Source of the DNA: Bacteroidales bacterium
Lineage (GTDB): Bacteria; Bacteroidota; Bacteroidia; Bacteroidales; Muribaculaceae
NCBI GenBank assembly: GCA_020859845.1
Contig: JAJBVL010000076.1
Span: 1-61,458, forward strand
Length of the DNA: 61,458 nucleotides
Direction: 5' to 3'
A program made the position numbers and the translations under genes. Below, in pieces: positions 44,052 through 54,155 of this stretch (the stretch's first letter is position 1; the number at the start of each line of letters is the position of its first letter). Under the pieces are notes generated by a model that worked only from the letters and a program-made list of their open reading frames with translations, ran no database searches and was not told the origin of the DNA.

Positions 44052-46664
44052 TTATTCAGTGGTCTCTTCTTCGATTTCAGCATCTTCGATGAGGTCGTCG
44101 GTGTCGTCGGAGTCGTCAGTTGATTCATCGTCGGAGTCCTCCTCCATCATCTCGTCGATAGCCTCGGTGATCTCCTCGGCCTCTTGGTCGATAACGAGTT
44201 GCTCCACTTCCTCCTCGGGATCACTGTTGACGCAGCACACAGAGGCTATCTCGTCGCCACGCTTCTCGAGGTTGATGAGGCGTACGCCCTGGGTGGCGCG
44301 TCCTTGCAGGCGAATGTCGCTCACTCGGATGCGCAGCGTGATACCGCTCTGGTTGATGATGACGAGGTCGTTGTCATCGTTGACGCTTTCGAAGCCTACC
44401 AGCTTACCGGTCTTCTCCGTGACATTGAGAGTCCTTACGCCCTTACCACCACGATTGGTCACTCGGTAGGCGTCGAGTTCTGTCCGCTTGCCATAGCCGT
44501 TCTCAGATATCACCATGACGGTATTGTAAGAGTCTGGCTCCATGCATATCAGGCCCACCACTTCGTCCTTGGGGTCTTCGTCGAGACGCATACCGCGCAC
44601 ACCCGTGCTCATGCGGCCCATGGCTCTTACCTTGCTCTCATGGAAACGTATGGCGCGGCCATTGCGGTTGGCCATCAGTATCTCACAGTTGCCATCGGTA
44701 AGCTCTACGCCTATCACACGGTCGTCTTCGCGGATGATAATGGCGTTGACGCCCTTGGCTCGAGGACGCGAATAGGCTTCGAGCGAGGTCTTCTTCACCA
44801 TACCCTTTGCTGTGCAGAACACGAGGTTGTGGCTCTTGACATACTCTTTGTCGTCAAGGTTGCTCACAGGGATTACGGCATTGACGGCATCGTCGCTCTC
44901 GATGTTAAGGAGATTCTGGATGGCACGTCCCTTGGAGTTTTTGGCACCCTCGGGTATCTCGTACACCTTAATCCAATAACAGCGTCCCTTCTGGGTGAAG
45001 AAGAGCATGTAGTTGTGCATCGATGCGGTGTAGATTTGCTCGATGAAGTCTTCTTCGCGGGTGTCGCTGCCACGCGAGCCCATACCACCACGATTCTGAG
45101 CGCGGAACTCCGAAAGCGGAGTGCGCTTGATATATCCCATGTGGGAGATGGTGATTATCATATCGTCGTCGGCATAGAAATCCTCGGCGTTGAAGTCGCC
45201 AGCCGTATAGTCGATGTCGGTCAATCGGCCGTCGCCATACTTAGCTTTCACCTCCTCGAGCTCATCCTTGATGAGCTGGCGGCAGACATTGTCGTCGTTG
45301 AGGATCGACTTCAAGCGCTCAATCTCGTGCTGTAGCTCATCGTACGCTTGCTGCAGTTTGTCTTGCTCGAGTTTGGTGATTTCCTTGAGGCGCATCTCGA
45401 CGATGGCCCCCGTCTGCGGCTCGGTGAGGCCAAAGCGTTCGCTTAGCTTCTGGCGAGCATCCTCTGTGGAGTCGGCGTTCTTAATTATCTCTATCACCTC
45501 GTCAATATTTTGAGAGGCGATGATTTTGCCTTCAAGGATATGGGCCTTCTCTTCGGCGCGATTGAGCTCGAAGCGTGTGCGCCGTATCACCACCTCATGA
45601 CGATGGTCCACAAAGGCCTGGAGCATCTGCTTGAGGTTGAGCGTCTGTGGGCGCCCATTGACCAGAGCTACGTTGTTGACGCTAAACGACGATTGCATGG
45701 CCGTCATCTTGTAGAGCTTGTTGAGCACCACGCTGCCATTGGCATCGGCGCGAAGCTTGATGACGATACGCATACCCTTATAGTCGCTTTCGTCGTTGAT
45801 GTCGGCGATGCCATCGAGCTTCTTCTCGTTGACGAGGTCGGCTATATATTCTATGAGTTGGGCCTTGTTGACATTATAAGGGATCTCATGTACAATGATG
45901 TTCTCATGATTGCCCTCGGTCTCTATCTCAGCCTTAGCGCGTATGATGATACGCCCACGCCCTGTCAGGTAGGCTTCCTTCACTCCGGCATAGCCATAGA
46001 TGGTGCCACCAGTGGGGAAGTCGGGAGCTGTCACATACTTCATTAGCTCCTCGATGGACATATCGGGATTGTCAATCAAGGCGATGGAGCCATTGATAGC
46101 CTCGGTGAGATTATGAGGTGGTATATTGGTGGCCATACCTACGGCTATACCCGACGCACCATTGACCAAGAGGTTGGGGATGCGGGTGGGAAGCACGGTA
46201 GGCTCGCGGCGAGAGTTGTCATAGTTGGGCTGGAAGTCAACGGTATCGCTATCGATGTCGCTGAGCATCTCTTCGCCCATGCGACGCAGGCGCACCTCGG
46301 TGTAACGCATAGCTGCTGGGCCGTCGCCATCCACGGAGCCAAAGTTGCCGTGGCCATCCACGAGGGTGTAACGCATAGCCCAAGGCTGAGCAAGGCGCAC
46401 CACTGTGCCATAAATAGATGAATCACCATGAGGATGGTACTTACCCATCACCTCACCTACAGCGTTGGCGCTCTTCTTGTGGGGGTGATCAGAGGTGTTG
46501 CCCATCTCGTTCATACCAAATAATACACGACGGTGGACAGGCTTGAGGCCGTCTCTCACGTCGGGGAGAGCACGCGACACTATAACCGACATAGAATAGT
46601 CGATATAGGCCGACTTCATTTCATTTTCAATGTTGATCTTTAAAATTCGATCTTGGTCAAGCAT
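44052..46664 (-). CDS. gyrA: DNA gyrase subunit A
   Basis: An 870-residue type II topoisomerase subunit that cuts and rejoins DNA to introduce negative supercoils with GyrB. The N-terminus [20 protein letters not shown] and the breakage-reunion domain are intact, with the catalytic Tyr121 in [12 protein letters not shown]. The GyrA box [10 protein letters not shown]-like segment ([15 protein letters not shown]) opens the six-bladed C-terminal DNA-wrapping domain. The last ~55 residues are an acidic low-complexity tail ([17 protein letters not shown]). The quinolone-resistance region reads [13 protein letters not shown]: Ser82 is wild type, while position 86 (E. coli Asp87) is Gly. A -7 promoter element lies 27 bases upstream. 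Confidence 0.97.
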   Translation of the reverse strand: MLDQDRILKINIENEMKSAYIDYSMSVIVSRALPDVRDGLKPVHRRVLFGMNEMGNTSDHPHKKSANAVGEVMGKYHPHGDSSIYGTVVRLAQPWAMRYTLVDGHGNFGSVDGDGPAAMRYTEVRLRRMGEEMLSDIDSDTVDFQPNYDNSRREPTVLPTRIPNLLVNGASGIAVGMATNIPPHNLTEAINGSIALIDNPDMSIEELMKYVTAPDFPTGGTIYGYAGVKEAYLTGRGRIIIRAKAEIETEGNHENIIVHEIPYNVNKAQLIEYIADLVNEKKLDGIADINDESDYKGMRIVIKLRADANGSVVLNKLYKMTAMQSSFSVNNVALVNGRPQTLNLKQMLQAFVDHRHEVVIRRTRFELNRAEEKAHILEGKIIASQNIDEVIEIIKNADSTEDARQKLSERFGLTEPQTGAIVEMRLKEITKLEQDKLQQAYDELQHEIERLKSILNDDNVCRQLIKDELEEVKAKYGDGRLTDIDYTAGDFNAEDFYADDDMIITISHMGYIKRTPLSEFRAQNRGGMGSRGSDTREEDFIEQIYTASMHNYMLFFTQKGRCYWIKVYEIPEGAKNSKGRAIQNLLNIESDDAVNAVIPVSNLDDKEYVKSHNLVFCTAKGMVKKTSLEAYSRPRAKGVNAIIIREDDRVIGVELTDGNCEILMANRNGRAIRFHESKVRAMGRMSTGVRGMRLDEDPKDEVVGLICMEPDSYNTVMVISENGYGKRTELDAYRVTNRGGKGVRTLNVTEKTGKLVGFESVNDDNDLVIINQSGITLRIRVSDIRLQGRATQGVRLINLEKRGDEIASVCCVNSDPEEEVEQLVIDQEAEEITEAIDEMMEEDSDDESTDDSDDTDDLIEDAEIEEETTE

Positions 46665-46690
46665 AGATTACTTCTTTGTAAAATATCATA

Positions 46691-46698
46691 CAAAGATA
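46691..46698 (-). promoter_or_regulatory. -7 promoter element of gyrA
   Basis: On the - strand TATCTTTG (46698-46691) matches TAnnTTTG and lies 27 bases before the gyrA start codon. No clear TTTG -33 box is found at 19-21 bases further upstream. Confidence 0.6.
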
Positions 46699-46838
46699 CG
46701 CATTTCTTCGGGATTTTTTGTAATTTTACATAGCTATAAATCATTTTTTGTTGTTATACTTTCAAAACTCACGTTTTGATAAGTTTTGGCACAATTATTG
46801 CCTATTATAGTTCTCTATTTACTTACTCCAAATTACAA

Positions 46839-49466
46839 ATGATGAACACCAACTTCTCAAAGGAGCTGAAGGAGACCCTCGAAGCCAGCACCGTCGAGGC
46901 TCTTCGCCACAATGTGAGTGTGATCCAACCCCAACACTTACTGATGGCCATCCTCAACAATGCCAATGGCAAGGGCTATCAGCTCATACAGCGAGCTTGC
47001 AATGGAGGCTCGTCGGTGGGGCAGCTTGTCAACGGCCTTGACCGTGAGCTTTACGAAGAAGCCCTCAACCCTCAGACCCAAGCTCAGGGCGCTGCTTCAG
47101 GCTCCCAAGTGTCCATTAGCGACCTGGCCAACCGCCTGATACGCCTCAGTGTACTCGAAGCGCGGATGCTCAAGAGCGACATTGTGGATGTGGAGCATCT
47201 CCTCTTGGCAATCCTTCACAATTCAGAGACAAAAGAAAAAGACTATATGAAACCATTCCTGAAAGCTGGCGTCACCTACGACGCCGTCTTCCGCCTGCTG
47301 GCAAATGTCACCGATGCCCCTCAGATGGGGGCCGGCTTTACCAACGACGACGAGGATGACGACGACCCCTTTGGCGACGACGAGCGCTCGCATAGCAGCG
47401 CGAAGGGGGGCGACTCACAGGCCTCGGAGCGCAGTTCTTCTACCACGACAGCTCGTCATGGAGGTGACACACCGGTGCTCGACAAGTTTGGCAACGACAT
47501 GACACGCGCCGCCGAGGAAGGGCGCCTCGACCCTGTAGTGGGGCGCGAGGTAGAGATTGAGCGCTTGGCTCAGATCCTCAGCCGCCGCAAGAAAAACAAC
47601 CCTGTGCTTATTGGAGAGCCCGGCGTGGGCAAGAGTGCTATTGTCGAGGGCTTGGCGCTGCGAATCGTGCAGCGCAAGGTGTCGCGTGTGCTCTTCGACA
47701 AGCGTCTGGTGTCGCTCGACATGGCCTCAATCGTGGCCGGCACAAAGTATCGTGGACAATTTGAGGAGCGTATAAAGGCTATCCTCAATGAGCTCACCAA
47801 AAACAAGGACGTGATCCTCTTTATCGACGAGCTCCACACGATAGTAGGCGCTGGCAATGCTGCCGGCTCTATGGACGCCGCCAATATGCTCAAGCCTGCC
47901 CTCGCTCGCGGCGAGATACAATGTATAGGTGCTACTACCCTTGATGAATATCGCAAGAACATCGAGAAGGATGGCGCTCTGGAACGCCGTTTCCAAAAGG
48001 TGATGGTAGAACCCACCACTCCCGAGGAGACCATGCAGATCCTAAATAATATTAAGGAAAAATACGAGGCTCACCACAACGTCAACTACACCGACGAGGC
48101 TCTCAAGGCATGTATTAATCTCACAGAGCGCTATATCAGCGACCGCAACTTCCCCGACAAAGCTATCGACGCCATGGACGAAGCCGGTTCGCGTGTGCAC
48201 ATCACCAATATCATTGTCCCCAAAGAAATAGAACAGCTCGAAGCCGACATCGACGAGGCTGCTCAGTCAAAGCTCAAGGCTGCTCAGGCGCAGGACTTTG
48301 AGAGCGCCGCTTCTTTCCGCGACCGCGAGCAGCGTCTCAAGGGAGAGCTCGAGGCTGCAAAACGCCGCTGGGAGGAGCAGCTCAACAATCAGCGCGTGAC
48401 CGTCGACGACGAAAAGGTGGCCGAGGTGGTGGCTATGATGACGGGAGTACCCGTACAACGTATTGCCCAAGCTGAAGGCCGGCGCCTCAAAGAGATGGCT
48501 CCCCGCCTCAAGCAAGACATCATAGGTCAAGACGCCGCCATCGACAAGATAGTAAAGGCCATACAGCGCAACCGTGTAGGCCTAAAGGACCCAAATAAGC
48601 CAATCGGCACATTTATGTTTCTCGGCCCTACCGGCGTAGGCAAGACCCACCTGGCTAAGAAGCTCGCTGAATATCTCTTTGACTCGGCCGACACACTGAT
48701 ACGTGTGGATATGAGCGAGTATATGGAGAAGTTTACTGTGAGCCGTCTCGTAGGAGCGCCTCCGGGATATGTTGGCTATGAGGAAGGAGGGCAGCTGACG
48801 GAGAAGGTGCGTCGCAGGCCCTACTCTGTGGTGCTTCTCGACGAGATAGAGAAAGCCCACCCCGACGTGTTCAACCTCCTGCTGCAGGTGATGGACGAAG
48901 GCAGACTGACCGATAGTCTTGGTCGACGTATCGACTTCAAGAACACCATTATCATAATGACATCCAACATCGGCACGCGCCAGCTCAAGGAGTTTGGCAC
49001 GGGCGTGGGGTTCAACACCCGCACGATGGACAAGGAGTTTTCCCACGGTGTGCTTCAAAAGGCCCTCAACAAGGCTTTTGCTCCAGAATTTCTCAACCGT
49101 ATCGACGACATAATCATGTTTGACGCCCTCGACAAGGAGGCTATCTTCAAGATTATCGATATAGAGCTGAAAGGATTCTACAAGCGCATGGAGCAGCTGG
49201 GCTACAAACTTGAGATAAGCGAGGCTGCCAAAAACTTCATCGCCGAGCGCGGCTACGACGTGCAGTATGGCGCTCGTCCCCTGAAGCGTGCCATTCAAAA
49301 GTATCTTGAGGATGAGCTCGCCGAATTAATAATCAATGGCGACCTCCACGACACAGGCACTGTGAACGTCGACTTTGACAGCGAAAACAACAAGATAGTC
49401 ACCACTGCCCTCCCCGCCTCAGATGGCCCCTCGGCCAACCCAGAGGACGCTCTACAGGAAGGCTGA
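46839..49466 (+). CDS. clpC: Clp protease ATP-binding subunit, ClpC type (Hsp100 unfoldase)
   Basis: About 875 residues from ATG 46839 (46842 is equally possible; an upstream TTG at 46776 gives an unlikely hydrophobic extension). Layout: Clp-N repeats ([20 protein letters not shown] ... [20 protein letters not shown]), a disordered Asp/Ser-rich linker, AAA-1 with GEPGVGKSA and [12 protein letters not shown], a short UVR-like middle segment ([20 protein letters not shown]), and AAA-2 with GPTGVGKTH and [12 protein letters not shown]. The short middle region separates it from ClpB, which has a long coiled-coil. ClpC hexamers unfold proteins and feed ClpP. It is divergent from gyrA and followed by a strong terminator and htpG. 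Confidence 0.93.
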   Translation: MMNTNFSKELKETLEASTVEALRHNVSVIQPQHLLMAILNNANGKGYQLIQRACNGGSSVGQLVNGLDRELYEEALNPQTQAQGAASGSQVSISDLANRLIRLSVLEARMLKSDIVDVEHLLLAILHNSETKEKDYMKPFLKAGVTYDAVFRLLANVTDAPQMGAGFTNDDEDDDDPFGDDERSHSSAKGGDSQASERSSSTTTARHGGDTPVLDKFGNDMTRAAEEGRLDPVVGREVEIERLAQILSRRKKNNPVLIGEPGVGKSAIVEGLALRIVQRKVSRVLFDKRLVSLDMASIVAGTKYRGQFEERIKAILNELTKNKDVILFIDELHTIVGAGNAAGSMDAANMLKPALARGEIQCIGATTLDEYRKNIEKDGALERRFQKVMVEPTTPEETMQILNNIKEKYEAHHNVNYTDEALKACINLTERYISDRNFPDKAIDAMDEAGSRVHITNIIVPKEIEQLEADIDEAAQSKLKAAQAQDFESAASFRDREQRLKGELEAAKRRWEEQLNNQRVTVDDEKVAEVVAMMTGVPVQRIAQAEGRRLKEMAPRLKQDIIGQDAAIDKIVKAIQRNRVGLKDPNKPIGTFMFLGPTGVGKTHLAKKLAEYLFDSADTLIRVDMSEYMEKFTVSRLVGAPPGYVGYEEGGQLTEKVRRRPYSVVLLDEIEKAHPDVFNLLLQVMDEGRLTDSLGRRIDFKNTIIIMTSNIGTRQLKEFGTGVGFNTRTMDKEFSHGVLQKALNKAFAPEFLNRIDDIIMFDALDKEAIFKIIDIELKGFYKRMEQLGYKLEISEAAKNFIAERGYDVQYGARPLKRAIQKYLEDELAELIINGDLHDTGTVNVDFDSENNKIVTTALPASDGPSANPEDALQEG

Positions 49467-49500
49467 CAAATAGTCAGTGACTTTAACTCTCATTAACACC

Positions 49501-49533
49501 AAAATGCCACATCTCGAATGTGGCATTTTTTTT
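49501..49533 (+). terminator. Intrinsic terminator after clpC
   Basis: Perfect 12-bp stem: AAAATGCCACAT (49501-49512) and ATGTGGCATTTT (49518-49529), loop CTCGA, followed by a T-run to 49533. It separates clpC from htpG. Confidence 0.92.
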
Positions 49534-49624
49534 GTTTACTTGTTATAAAATCAAGTGTATGCCTGGAGAGGCATCTCTTGACCTACAGAGATAAAATAAT
49601 TAACCTCAATATAACTAAATATCA

Positions 49625-51676
49625 ATGAGCAACGTACAAAAAGGGACTATCGGCGTAACGACCGATAATATATTCCCTGTCATAAAGAAGTTTCTTTACA
49701 GCGACCATGAGATTTTCTTGCGCGAGCTCGTATCCAATGCCATCGATGCCACGCAGAAACTAAAGACACTGTCATCCTTTGGCGACTTCAAAGGCGAGCT
49801 TGGCACGATGGATGTCAAAGTCACCATCGACAAGGAAGCTGGTACACTCACCGTCTCGGACCATGGTATAGGCATGACGGCCGAAGATATTGAGAAGTAT
49901 ATCAATCAGATTGCCTTCTCTGGTGCTGAAGAGTTTTTGGCAAAATACAAAGACACGGCCAACAACATCATAGGCCACTTTGGTCTTGGCTTCTACTCGG
50001 CCTTTATGGTGGCTAAGAAGGTAGAGATTCGCTCTCTGTCGTACAAAGAAGGCGCCGAGGCTGTAAAATGGGAATGTGATGGTTCGCCCGAATATTCGAT
50101 GGAACCCATCGAAAAGGCTGAGCGAGGCACCGACATCGTCCTCTACATCGACGATGAGAACAAGAAGTTTTTAGAGCAGGGCGAGATTGACCTCCTCCTC
50201 AAGAAGTACTGTCGCTTCCTGCCTGTGCCAGTCATCTCGGGCAAGGAACAGGAGTGGAAAGATGGCAAGATGGTCGATACCGACCGCGACAAGGTGATCA
50301 ACAACACCGAGCCTACTTGGACCAAGAAGCCATCAGAGCTCACCGATGCCGACTATCGCGAATTCTATCACGAACTCTACCCCGGACAGGAAGATCCTCT
50401 CTTCTGGATTCACCTCAACGTGGATTATCCTTTTACCTTGACGGGTGTGCTATTCTTCCCTAAGATCAAAAACAACTTTGAGCTGACCAAAAATCGTATC
50501 CAGCTCTATTGCAATCAGGTGTATGTCACCGACTCGGTAGAGGGTGTGGTGCCCGACTTCATGATGCTCCTGCAGGGTGTGATTGACTCTCCCGACATAC
50601 CTCTTAACGTAAGCCGTAGCTATCTGCAGGCCGATACCGCTGTCAAGAAGATTAGCGGATACATCACCAAGAAGGTGGCATCGCGTCTCGAAGAGATATT
50701 CAAGAACGATCGTCAGGACTTTGAAAAGAAGTGGGACGACATCCGTATCTTCATCGAGTATGGCATGCTGACCGACGAGAAGTTCTGCGACGCGGCCATG
50801 AAGTTTGTCCTCCTCAAGGACACTGAAGGCCATTACTATACTCTCGATGAATATCGTGAACTGGTAGCTGCCAGCCAGACCGATAAGGATGGTCAGGTGG
50901 TCTACATCTACGCTACCGACCCTGTGGCTCAATACACCTACATCAAGGCCGCTACCGACAAGGGCTACAACGTATTGCTCATGGATGGGCAGCTCGACAG
51001 CCACTTCATAGGCCTCCTTGAGAGCAAGCTCCAAAATGTTCGCTTCGTGCGTGTGGATAGCGACGTTGTGGACAATCTTATCCCCAAGGCCGACAAGCGC
51101 GCTGCCGACCTCACAGCCGAGGAGCGCGATATGCTGACGGGCGTATTCCGTTCGCAGATTCCTAAGGTGGAGAAAGCCGAATTTCTGGTGTCGTTTGAGG
51201 ACCTTTCGGCCGACGCCAATCCTATCCTCATCACCCAGAATGAATACATGCGACGTATGAAGGACATGGCAGCTATGCAGCCTGGAATGGCCTTCTATGG
51301 TGAGCTTCCCGATAGCTACAACATGATAGTCAATGTCAACAGTCCCGTCATCAAGCGTATCAAGGAGGCAGCCGACAAGGAACTGCTGCCTAAACTGCAG
51401 CCACTCAACGCCGACATAGTGTCTACCAACGACCAGATAAAGAGTCTGCGCGATGGTGCCACTGACGGCAAACTATCGGATGACGATCAGCACAAGGTCA
51501 ACCACCTTGAAGAGAGCGTGGCCCATTACCGCAAGCAGGAAGACGAGCTTTCGGCTTCGTTTGGCAAGGAGCAAGCCCTGGTAAAGCAGGTGATCGACCT
51601 TGCCCTCTTGGCCAATGGCCTCTTGAAGGGAGAAGACTTGAATGCCTTCATCCGACGTTCCGTTTCCTTGTTATAG
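49625..51676 (+). CDS. htpG: Molecular chaperone HtpG (Hsp90)
   Basis: A 683-residue Hsp90-family chaperone. The N-terminal ATPase domain shows FLRELVSNAIDATQKLK, VSDHGIGMTAEDIEKYINQI and HFGLGFYSAFMVA, the GHKL nucleotide-binding motifs. The middle domain contains RGVVD-like VEGVVPDFMMLLQGVIDSPD followed by IPLNVSRSYLQ, with the conserved catalytic-loop Arg. The C-terminal dimerisation domain ends with ALLANGLLKGEDLNAFIRR. It assists folding of client proteins in the cytoplasm. It stands as a monocistronic unit between two intrinsic terminators. No CIRCE element is seen upstream. Confidence 0.97.
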   Translation: MSNVQKGTIGVTTDNIFPVIKKFLYSDHEIFLRELVSNAIDATQKLKTLSSFGDFKGELGTMDVKVTIDKEAGTLTVSDHGIGMTAEDIEKYINQIAFSGAEEFLAKYKDTANNIIGHFGLGFYSAFMVAKKVEIRSLSYKEGAEAVKWECDGSPEYSMEPIEKAERGTDIVLYIDDENKKFLEQGEIDLLLKKYCRFLPVPVISGKEQEWKDGKMVDTDRDKVINNTEPTWTKKPSELTDADYREFYHELYPGQEDPLFWIHLNVDYPFTLTGVLFFPKIKNNFELTKNRIQLYCNQVYVTDSVEGVVPDFMMLLQGVIDSPDIPLNVSRSYLQADTAVKKISGYITKKVASRLEEIFKNDRQDFEKKWDDIRIFIEYGMLTDEKFCDAAMKFVLLKDTEGHYYTLDEYRELVAASQTDKDGQVVYIYATDPVAQYTYIKAATDKGYNVLLMDGQLDSHFIGLLESKLQNVRFVRVDSDVVDNLIPKADKRAADLTAEERDMLTGVFRSQIPKVEKAEFLVSFEDLSADANPILITQNEYMRRMKDMAAMQPGMAFYGELPDSYNMIVNVNSPVIKRIKEAADKELLPKLQPLNADIVSTNDQIKSLRDGATDGKLSDDDQHKVNHLEESVAHYRKQEDELSASFGKEQALVKQVIDLALLANGLLKGEDLNAFIRRSVSLL

Positions 51677-51703
51677 ACCTGTTATTATCATTCTATATAA
51701 ATC

Positions 51704-51734
51704 AAAAGGGCTTGTCATCACGACAAGCCCTTTT
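51704..51734. terminator. Bidirectional terminator between htpG and the EF-G paralogue
   Basis: Perfect 13-bp stem: AAAAGGGCTTGTC (51704-51716) and GACAAGCCCTTTT (51722-51734), loop ATCAC. A-tract on the left and T-tract on the right allow termination of both converging genes. Confidence 0.92.
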
Positions 51735-51777
51735 CCTTTCCATTTTTATCGATATTCAATTATGTATGAATGCCAAA

Positions 51778-53934
51778 TCATTCTTCAGCGTTCTTCTCAG
51801 CATACTCCTTGAGCAGCTTCTCCTGCACGTCGGCAGGAACGAGCTCATAGGCCGAGAACTTCATCGTGAACGATGAGCGTCCACCAGTGATGGAGCTGAG
51901 AGCCGTGGAGTAGCTCGACATCTCTTTGAGAGGCACCTTGGCGATGATCTTCTCAAAGCCGTTTTCGCTCGACATACCCATGATAATGGCACGGCGTCCC
52001 TGAAGGTCGCTCATCACGTCGCCCATCACGTCGGCAGGCACGAGCACCTCCACATCGTAGACAGGCTCCAGAATCTTGGGATTGGCAGCGCGGAATGCTT
52101 GACTGAAAGCGTTGCGGCCAGCCAGACGGAACGAGATTTCGTTGGAGTCAACGGGGTGCATCTTACCATCGTAGATACATACACGCACGTCGCGAGCATA
52201 AGAGCCTGTCAGAGGGCCTTGCTCCATGCGGTCCATAAGACCCTTCACGATAGCGGGGATGAAACGTGCATCGATGGCACCACCAACGATACAGTTGCAC
52301 ACCACGAGCTTACCGCCCCATTCCATAGGAATTTCCTGGGTGTCGCGCACGCTCATCTTAAACTCTTGGTTGCCGAAACGATAGGTGTCGGGGGCAGGCA
52401 TACCTTCTGTGTAAGGCTCGATAATCAAGTGAACCTCACCAAACTGACCTGCACCACCCGACTGCTTCTTATGGCGATAGTCGGCGCGAGCTGCCTTGGT
52501 GATAGTCTCGCGATAAGGTATCTTGGGCTCCTCGAAGATGATGGGCAGCTTGTCGTTGTTCTCCACGCGCCATTTGAGTGTGCGCAGGTGGAACTCACCC
52601 TGCCCAGAGAGGATGGTCTGCTTGAGCTCCTTGCTCTGCTCAATAATCCATGTGGGATCCTCTTCGTGCATGCGAGTGAGGATACCGCTGAGCTTCTCAG
52701 CGTCGCTCTCGGTGACGGGACGGATGGCGCGCTGATACTTTGGAGCGGGATACTTGATGAAGTCGAAGAGGTAGTCGCAACCCTTCTCGTCGAGGGTGTT
52801 GCCGGTGCGTACATCTTTGAGCTTCACAGTGGCGCCTATATCGCCTGCGCAGAGCTTGTCGACCGATGTCTTTATCTGGCCGCATACGCAGTAGAGCTGG
52901 GCAATGCGCTCCTTGGTGCCACGGTTGACATTGTCGAGGTCAACGCCTGGAGTAAGTGTTCCCGACATCACCTTGAAGTAGCTCACCTCACCAATGTGGG
53001 GCTCTATGGTGGTCTTAAACATGAAGAGGCTTACAGGACCCTTGCTGTCGGGCTTCACTTCGCGTCCCTGCACGTCGACAGGAGCAGGCATATCTTCAAC
53101 AAAAGGCACAACGTTGCCAAGGAACTCCATCATACGACGTACGCCCATGTCCTTAAGGGCGCTGACGCAGAACACTGGATAAACCGAGCGGTCGGCCACG
53201 CCCTTGCGCAGACCTTCGCGCATCTCATCCTCTGTGAGTTGGCCTTGGTCAAAGAATTTCTCCATAAGAGCTTCGTCGTTTTCGGCAGCAGCTTCTACGA
53301 GCTTCTGGTGGAGGTCTTCGGCCTTCTCCATCTCTTCGGCGGGAATATCTTCCACCTTAGGCACACCGCCCTCTGGCCCCCATGAATATTTCTTCATGAG
53401 AAGGACATCGATCATGGCGTTGAAGCCAGCGCCACACTGCAGAGGATACTGTACAGCCACGAGCTTGTTGCCAAATATCTCGTGCATCTGCTCCATCACG
53501 TTGTCGTAGTCGGCTTTCTCGCCGTCGAGCTGGTTGAGAGCAAAGATTACAGGCTTGTTGAGCGAAGCGCAGGTGCGGAAGATGTTTTGTGTGCCCACTT
53601 CCACGCCATACTGGGCATCTACTACGATGACGCCAGTGTCGGTGACGTTGAGGGCCGTGATGGCGCTTCCTACAAAGTCGTCAGCACCAGGGCAGTCGAT
53701 GACATTGAGCTTCTTGTTGAGGAATTCGGCATAGAAAACGGTGGAGAACACCGAATAGCCATACTCCTTTTCAACAGGGAAATAGTCGCTGACAGTATTC
53801 TTGGCGTCGATGGAGCCGCGGCGTTTTATTACTCCACACTCGTAAAGCATAGCTTCAGCGAGTGTGGTTTTACCCGAGCCTTTGCTACCAAGCAAGGCTA
53901 TGTTTTTGATTTCGTTAGTCTCGTAAACCTTCAT
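51778..53934 (-). CDS. Elongation factor G paralogue (EF-G2 type) lacking the catalytic histidine
   Basis: A 718-residue EF-G-like protein with all five EF-G domains by length and motifs (domain III/IV: SGQGEFHLRTLKWRVENND; IPYRETITKAARADYRHKKQ, SGGAGQFGEVHLIIEP). The G domain is altered: G1 reads GSKGSGKTT, the switch I RGITI motif is replaced by YGYSVFST, and G3 reads DCPGADDF with Ala84 where active EF-G has the His needed for GTP hydrolysis. G4 is NQLD. This matches the Bacteroides EF-G2 class, a translocation factor reported to work without GTP hydrolysis and to matter under nutrient limitation in the gut. It is not the housekeeping fusA, nor a TetM/TetQ ribosomal protection protein. Monocistronic on the - strand. 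Confidence 0.88.
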   Translation of the reverse strand: MKVYETNEIKNIALLGSKGSGKTTLAEAMLYECGVIKRRGSIDAKNTVSDYFPVEKEYGYSVFSTVFYAEFLNKKLNVIDCPGADDFVGSAITALNVTDTGVIVVDAQYGVEVGTQNIFRTCASLNKPVIFALNQLDGEKADYDNVMEQMHEIFGNKLVAVQYPLQCGAGFNAMIDVLLMKKYSWGPEGGVPKVEDIPAEEMEKAEDLHQKLVEAAAENDEALMEKFFDQGQLTEDEMREGLRKGVADRSVYPVFCVSALKDMGVRRMMEFLGNVVPFVEDMPAPVDVQGREVKPDSKGPVSLFMFKTTIEPHIGEVSYFKVMSGTLTPGVDLDNVNRGTKERIAQLYCVCGQIKTSVDKLCAGDIGATVKLKDVRTGNTLDEKGCDYLFDFIKYPAPKYQRAIRPVTESDAEKLSGILTRMHEEDPTWIIEQSKELKQTILSGQGEFHLRTLKWRVENNDKLPIIFEEPKIPYRETITKAARADYRHKKQSGGAGQFGEVHLIIEPYTEGMPAPDTYRFGNQEFKMSVRDTQEIPMEWGGKLVVCNCIVGGAIDARFIPAIVKGLMDRMEQGPLTGSYARDVRVCIYDGKMHPVDSNEISFRLAGRNAFSQAFRAANPKILEPVYDVEVLVPADVMGDVMSDLQGRRAIIMGMSSENGFEKIIAKVPLKEMSSYSTALSSITGGRSSFTMKFSAYELVPADVQEKLLKEYAEKNAEE

Positions 53935-54103
53935 GTTATTAGAGAGTTGATTAAATTTATGTGGTTGATTGATTATATTCAGCGGCTGAAATTACAAACT
54001 ATTATTCATTCAGCAATCATTTACAACTATGTTTCACAACATGTTTTTTAAATTTTAACTCTCCATCAATCCTAGTCCCCTCCCCAAACTTGGCCAAAAG
54101 TAG

Positions 54104-54134
54104 TTGCTAATTAGATAAAAAGAGGCTAATTTTG
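54104..54134 (+). promoter_or_regulatory. Bacteroidales-type promoter for the double-NBD ABC gene
   Basis: TTG at 54104-54106, a 20-base spacer and TAATTTTG at 54127-54134 give an almost perfect TTG / TAnnTTTG promoter. The start codon lies 22 bases downstream at 54156, so the leader is very short. The preceding 53935-54100 stretch is an AT-rich region shared with the upstream side of the divergent EF-G2 gene, in which I see no other clear element. Confidence 0.85.
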
Positions 54135-54155
54135 CATATTATTTAGCAAATATAG

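Noticed and set aside
44184-45335. 383-codon + strand open frame opposite gyrA
   Set aside because: Reverse-frame artefact of the GyrA C-terminal domain coding sequence.
49555-49600. Small inverted repeats upstream of htpG (ATGCC/GGCAT and ATCTCT/AGAGAT) as a heat-shock operator
   Set aside because: The stems are only 5-6 bp and do not match CIRCE or another known operator.
52099-53385. 428-codon + strand open frame opposite the EF-G paralogue
   Set aside because: No known domain and fully antisense to a conserved translation factor.
51778-53934. Tetracycline ribosomal protection protein (TetQ/TetM type)
   Set aside because: Those keep a working GTPase (intact His in G3) and different domain IV loops; this protein has Ala at that position and fits the EF-G2 class.
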